Source of the DNA: Burkholderiaceae bacterium
GTDB taxonomy: Bacteria > Pseudomonadota > Gammaproteobacteria > Burkholderiales > Burkholderiaceae_C
DNA length: 8,210 bases
Reading direction: 5' to 3'
NCBI GenBank assembly: GCA_031256305.1
Contig: JAIRQU010000276.1
Coordinates: forward strand, 1-8,210
Shown here one piece after another: positions 5,310 to 8,210 of this stretch; position 1 is the first letter of the stretch; each line of letters starts with the position of its first letter. Under the pieces are notes generated by a model. The model was given only the letters and a program-made list of their open reading frames with translations. It did not search any database and was not told where the DNA came from. The translations under genes were made by a program, and so were the position numbers.

Positions 5310-5325
5310 GGGCGTTCTCACGCCC
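5310..5325 (-). terminator. GC-rich hairpin after metY, possible terminator
   Basis: GGGCGT (5310-5315), a 4-base loop and ACGCCC (5320-5325) form a tight perfect stem 8 bases beyond the metY stop. No T-run follows on the minus strand, so it may act as a 3' RNA end-protecting hairpin rather than an intrinsic terminator. Confidence 0.3.
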
Positions 5326-5333
5326 AGCGCGGT

Positions 5334-6608
5334 TTACCGGCTGGCCTTGAGCGCTTGATCCAGATCGACCAGCAGGTCGTCGATGTGCTCCAGCCCGATG
5401 GACAGGCGCACCATGTCTTCGCTCACCCCCGCGGCGGCCAGTTCATGCGCGTTAAGTTGGCGATGCGTGGTGGTGGCCGGGTGGCAGGCCAGCGATTTGG
5501 CATCGCCGATGTTGACCAGCCGCGTGATGAGTTGCAAGGCGTCGATAAAGCGCGCGCCTGCCTCGCGCCCGCCGTGGATGCCGAATGAAAGAATGCTGGC
5601 GGGCAGGCCGCCCATGTATTTTTGGGCCAGCGCGTGTTCCGGGTTGTCGGGCAGACCGGCGTATTTGACCCACGCGACTTGCGGGTGGACTTTTAGAAAC
5701 TCGGCCACTTTGAGCGCGTTGGCGCAGTGGCGCTCCATGCGCAGCGGCAGCGTTTCGATGCCTTGCAGGATCAGAAAGGCGCTCAATGGCGCCAGCGCCG
5801 CGCCGGTGTTGCGCAGCGGCCCGACGCGGCAGCGCGCGATAAAGGCCGCCGCGCCGAACGTCTGGCTGTAATTGACGCCGTGGTAGGACGGATCGGGCTG
5901 CGTGAGCATGGGGTAACGCTCCGGGTACTGCGCCCAGGGAAACTGGCCCGAATCGACTACCGCGCCCGCGATGGTGGTGCCGTGCCCGCCCATGTACTTG
6001 GTCAGTGAATGCACCACGATGTCGGCGCCGTGCTCGAAGGGGCGGCACAGCGCGGGCGAGGCCACCGTGTTGTCCACGATCAGCGGCACGCCATGGCGGT
6101 GCGCGGCCTGCGCCAACGCTTGCAAATCGACGATATTGCCCGCCGGGTTGCCGATGGATTCGCAGTACACCGCTCGGGTGTCCGCGTCAATCAGCGCTTC
6201 CAGCCGGGCGATGTCGTTGTGCGGCGCAAAGCGCGTCTGAATGCCCTGCGCGGGCAGCGTGTGCGCGAACAGGTTGTAGGTGCCGCCGTAGAGCGTGCTG
6301 ACCGAGACGATGTTGCCGCCCGCGCGCGCGATGGTTTGAATGGCATAGGTAATGGCGGCCATGCCCGATGCCACCGCCAGCGCGCCCACGCCACCTTCGA
6401 GCGCGGCCACGCGCGCTTCCAGCGCCGCATTGGTCGGGTTCATGATGCGCGTGTAGATGTTGCCCGGCACCTTCAGGTCGAACAGGTCGGCGCCGTGCTG
6501 GGTGTTGTCGAAGGCGTAGGAGGTGGTCTGGTAGATCGGCACCGCCACGGCCTTGGTGGTGGGGTCGGGACTGTAGCCGGCGTGAATGGCGAGGGTTTCG
6601 AGTTTCAT
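5334..6608 (-). CDS. metY: O-acetylhomoserine sulfhydrylase (O-acetylhomoserine aminocarboxypropyltransferase)
   Basis: A PLP enzyme of the Cys/Met metabolism family that makes homocysteine from O-acetylhomoserine and sulfide, i.e. direct sulfhydrylation in methionine synthesis. The 424-residue length fits MetY rather than the shorter MetB/MetC types (about 380-400). Visible are the N-terminal LETLAIHAGYSPDP opening typical of MetY, the Y52-x-R54 phosphate-binding pair in IYTRIMNPTN, SGMAA (81-85), Asp179 in IVDNTVASP that contacts the pyridine nitrogen, and the Schiff-base Lys204 in HSLTKYMGGHG. The C-terminal CHPATTTHRQL and VRLSIGLEHIDDL motifs are also present. The ATG at 6608 gives the canonical N-terminus although no ribosome binding site is seen. 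It is 33 bp behind apt, probably one transcript. O-succinylhomoserine as substrate (MetZ) cannot be excluded. Confidence 0.94.
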   Translation of the reverse strand: MKLETLAIHAGYSPDPTTKAVAVPIYQTTSYAFDNTQHGADLFDLKVPGNIYTRIMNPTNAALEARVAALEGGVGALAVASGMAAITYAIQTIARAGGNIVSVSTLYGGTYNLFAHTLPAQGIQTRFAPHNDIARLEALIDADTRAVYCESIGNPAGNIVDLQALAQAAHRHGVPLIVDNTVASPALCRPFEHGADIVVHSLTKYMGGHGTTIAGAVVDSGQFPWAQYPERYPMLTQPDPSYHGVNYSQTFGAAAFIARCRVGPLRNTGAALAPLSAFLILQGIETLPLRMERHCANALKVAEFLKVHPQVAWVKYAGLPDNPEHALAQKYMGGLPASILSFGIHGGREAGARFIDALQLITRLVNIGDAKSLACHPATTTHRQLNAHELAAAGVSEDMVRLSIGLEHIDDLLVDLDQALKASR

Positions 6609-6641
6609 GGCGAGGGTACGGAGGTGAAGGAAAAGCGTTTT

Positions 6642-7202
6642 TCAGTGTCCCGCATAACTGACCAGCGTGAACAGCGGCAGGCCCGACTGGCGCAGACGGG
6701 CCGAACCGCCCAGGCTGGGCAGGTCGATGACGGCGGCGCCTTCGATGACGCGGGCGCCAAGCCGCTCCAGCAAGCGCCAGCCCGCCAGCATGGTGCCGCC
6801 GGTGGCGATCAGGTCATCGACGATCAGCGCGCGCTGGCCCGGCTGCACGGCATCCACGTGCAGCTCGACGGCGGCGCTGCCGTATTCCAGCTCGTAGGTT
6901 TCGGTCACGGTGACGGGCGGCAGTTTGCCCTTCTTGCGGATGGGCGCGAAGCCCAGCCCCAGTTCGTAGGCCAGTACCGCGCCGATAAGAAAGCCGCGCG
7001 CGTCCAGCCCGGCCACCACGTCCGGACGCAGGGGCGGATTGCGGTAGCGGCTTGTGAAAGTTTCCATCAGTGCGCGGAACGCGCGCGGGTCTTGCAGCAG
7101 CGGCGTGATGTCGCGGAATTGCACGCCCGGCGTGGGCCAGTCGGGCACGGTGCGGATGTGCTGGCGCAGATAGTCGGTAACGCTGGCGGGCGGGTTGCTC
7201 AT
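6642..7202 (-). CDS. apt: Adenine phosphoribosyltransferase
   Basis: Purine salvage in the cytosol: adenine plus PRPP gives AMP and pyrophosphate. The 186-residue product is full length. It has the N-terminal [11 protein letters not shown] segment (29-39) and [22 protein letters not shown] (64-85), the RKKGKLP flexible-loop motif (89-95) followed by YELEYG (103-108), and the PRPP-binding signature [14 protein letters not shown] (125-138). The protein ends in LVSYAGH. ATG at 7202 lacks an obvious ribosome binding site. Transcribed away from kdsD and just ahead of metY; the shared transcript mixes purine salvage and methionine synthesis and is probably convenience rather than a pathway. Confidence 0.96.
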   Translation of the reverse strand: MSNPPASVTDYLRQHIRTVPDWPTPGVQFRDITPLLQDPRAFRALMETFTSRYRNPPLRPDVVAGLDARGFLIGAVLAYELGLGFAPIRKKGKLPPVTVTETYELEYGSAAVELHVDAVQPGQRALIVDDLIATGGTMLAGWRLLERLGARVIEGAAVIDLPSLGGSARLRQSGLPLFTLVSYAGH

Positions 7203-7363
7203 GGCGCTTGGGCGTGGAAGTCGGTAGCGTGGCCGATTGTGCCTTTGCCAGAATGAGCGCGCGCTGTTTCATCGGGCGTGGCGCGCTTTCTGTTTGATCT
7301 GTGCGCGGGAATCCCCCTTTTCGTCAGAAGAGACGGTGCGCGCAGGCCCTAGAATTTCCGCCC
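7203..7363. promoter_or_regulatory. Divergent apt/kdsD promoter region
   Basis: The 161-bp region must start both transcripts. For kdsD, TAGAAT (7350-7355) is one base from the -10 consensus and lies only 8 bases before the ATG; no matching -35 is clear. A 7-bp inverted repeat, AGCGCGC (7256-7262) and GCGCGCT (7281-7287), surrounds the middle. Nothing firm is seen on the apt side. Confidence 0.4.
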
Positions 7364-8210
7364 ATGACATTCGACACCGAGCGTGCGCTGCAACTGGCGC
7401 GGCAGACCCTGGACATCGAGGCCCAGGCGTTGCAGGGCGTGCGCGGCCATTTGACCGATGCCTTTGCGCGCGCGGTGCAATTGCTGCTGACCGTAACTGG
7501 CCGGGTGGTGGTGATGGGCATGGGCAAAAGCGGCCACATCGGACGCAAGGTGGCCGCCACGCTGGCCTCCACGGGAACGCCCGCCCTGTTCGTGCATCCG
7601 GCCGAGGCCAGCCACGGCGACTTGGGCATGATTACCGCGCAGGACGCGCTGCTGGCCATCTCCAACAGCGGCGAGAGCGCGGAGATCACCGTGCTGCTGC
7701 CGCTGGTCAAGCGCCTGGGCGCGCCGCTGGTGGCGATGACCGGCAACGCCGGTTCCACGCTGGCGCGCCAGGCCGACGTGGCGCTGGACAGCAGCGTGGA
7801 ACGGGAAGCCTGCCCGCTGGGCCTGGCGCCCACGGCCAGTACGGTGGCGCAACTGGCGCTGGGCGACGCGCTGGCGCTGGCGCTGCTGGACGCGCGCGGC
7901 TTCAAGGCCGAGGATTTCGCCCGCTCGCACCCCGGCGGGGCGCTGGGACGGCGGCTGCTCACGCACGTGGCGGACGTCATGCGCCTGGGCGACGCGGTGC
8001 CGCGCGTGCCGCCGTCGGCCAGTTTCAGCGATCTGATGCGCGAGATGACGCACAAGGGGCTGGGGGCGTCGGCGGTGGTCGATGCGGCGGGCTGCGTGCT
8101 GGGCATCTTCACCGATGGCGATTTGCGCCGGTTGGTGGAAACCGGGCGCGATCTGCGCGCGCTTACCGCGCGCGACGTGCTGCACGCCAACCCGCGCTGC
8201 ATTGCGCCCG
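7364..8210 (+). CDS. kdsD: Arabinose-5-phosphate isomerase KdsD (KpsF/GutQ family), cut at the window end
   Basis: Interconverts ribulose-5-phosphate and arabinose-5-phosphate, the first step of Kdo synthesis for the LPS inner core. The frame is open from ATG at 7364 through the last base (282 codons plus one base; E. coli KdsD is 328 residues, so about 45 are missing). An N-terminal SIS domain carries GMGKSGHIGRK and SNSGESAE; the four catalytic residues of E. coli KdsD (Lys59, Glu111, Glu152, His193) correspond at a constant offset to Lys55, Glu107, Glu148 and His189 (ARSHPGGALGRR). A first CBS domain spans about 203-262 (ending IFTDGDLRRL) and the second begins near 269 and is truncated. 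No ribosome binding site precedes the ATG. In Burkholderiales kdsD commonly leads kdsC-lptCAB, which may follow outside the window. Confidence 0.95.
   Translation, partial: MTFDTERALQLARQTLDIEAQALQGVRGHLTDAFARAVQLLLTVTGRVVVMGMGKSGHIGRKVAATLASTGTPALFVHPAEASHGDLGMITAQDALLAISNSGESAEITVLLPLVKRLGAPLVAMTGNAGSTLARQADVALDSSVEREACPLGLAPTASTVAQLALGDALALALLDARGFKAEDFARSHPGGALGRRLLTHVADVMRLGDAVPRVPPSASFSDLMREMTHKGLGASAVVDAAGCVLGIFTDGDLRRLVETGRDLRALTARDVLHANPRCIAP

Noticed and set aside
6009..7256. Long plus-strand open frame (415 codons) antisense to metY and apt
   Set aside because: It mirrors two well-recognised genes on the other strand; its Gly/Arg/His/Val-rich composition is that of a shadow frame in GC-rich DNA and it has no recognisable motifs.
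7324..8202. Minus-strand open frames (292 and 278 codons) opposite kdsD
   Set aside because: The plus strand encodes KdsD with all four catalytic residues; the antisense products are Ser/Ala- or Arg/His-rich low-complexity shadows.

Overview
This window looks like a piece of a betaproteobacterial chromosome, most likely Burkholderiales (an Alcaligenaceae or Comamonadaceae type is my guess). The reasons are the minC-minD-minE order, a stand-alone IF-1 paralogue with the long C-terminal tail typical of that group, a kdsD gene next to apt, and overall high GC with strongly proteobacterial protein sequences. No phage, transposon, CRISPR array, tRNA or rRNA was seen. Most genes are ordinary core genes; the unusual material is in the noncoding DNA and in a few small or orphan genes.

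Layout. At 1-364 (+) is the C-terminal third of a DAHP synthase (first step of the shikimate pathway), converging with only 14 bp of separation on an IF-1 gene (379-648, -). Reading leftward from about 3278 is a division-site block: minC (3278-2538), minD (2490-1672), minE (1668-1375) and a small unrecognised single-pass membrane protein (1359-820). MinCD inhibits FtsZ at the poles and MinE drives the oscillation; the fourth gene lies 15 bp behind minE and is probably co-transcribed.

The interval 3279-3632 is a 354-bp AT-rich gap without a gene. It carries one perfect and two near-perfect DnaA boxes, GATC sites, an 8-bp inverted repeat surrounding the perfect box, a long AT palindrome and, directly in front of minC, a stem-loop followed by a 16-nt homopolymer (A16 on +, T16 on the minC strand). 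minC itself has only a TTG start in this frame. This is the most interesting part of the window: it resembles an origin-like or DnaA-controlled region and a possible slippage switch.

To the right are a TauE/SafE (TSUP) permease (4391-3633, -), a divergent 276-bp intergenic stretch, and a Pal-like OmpA-family lipoprotein (4668-5222, +). This middle part is visibly less GC-rich than the DNA to its right. Then come metY-type O-acetylhomoserine sulfhydrylase (6608-5334, -) and apt (7202-6642, -), 33 bp apart and probably one transcript. They are divergent from kdsD (7364 to the window end, +), the arabinose-5-phosphate isomerase that starts Kdo synthesis for LPS; it is cut by the window edge.
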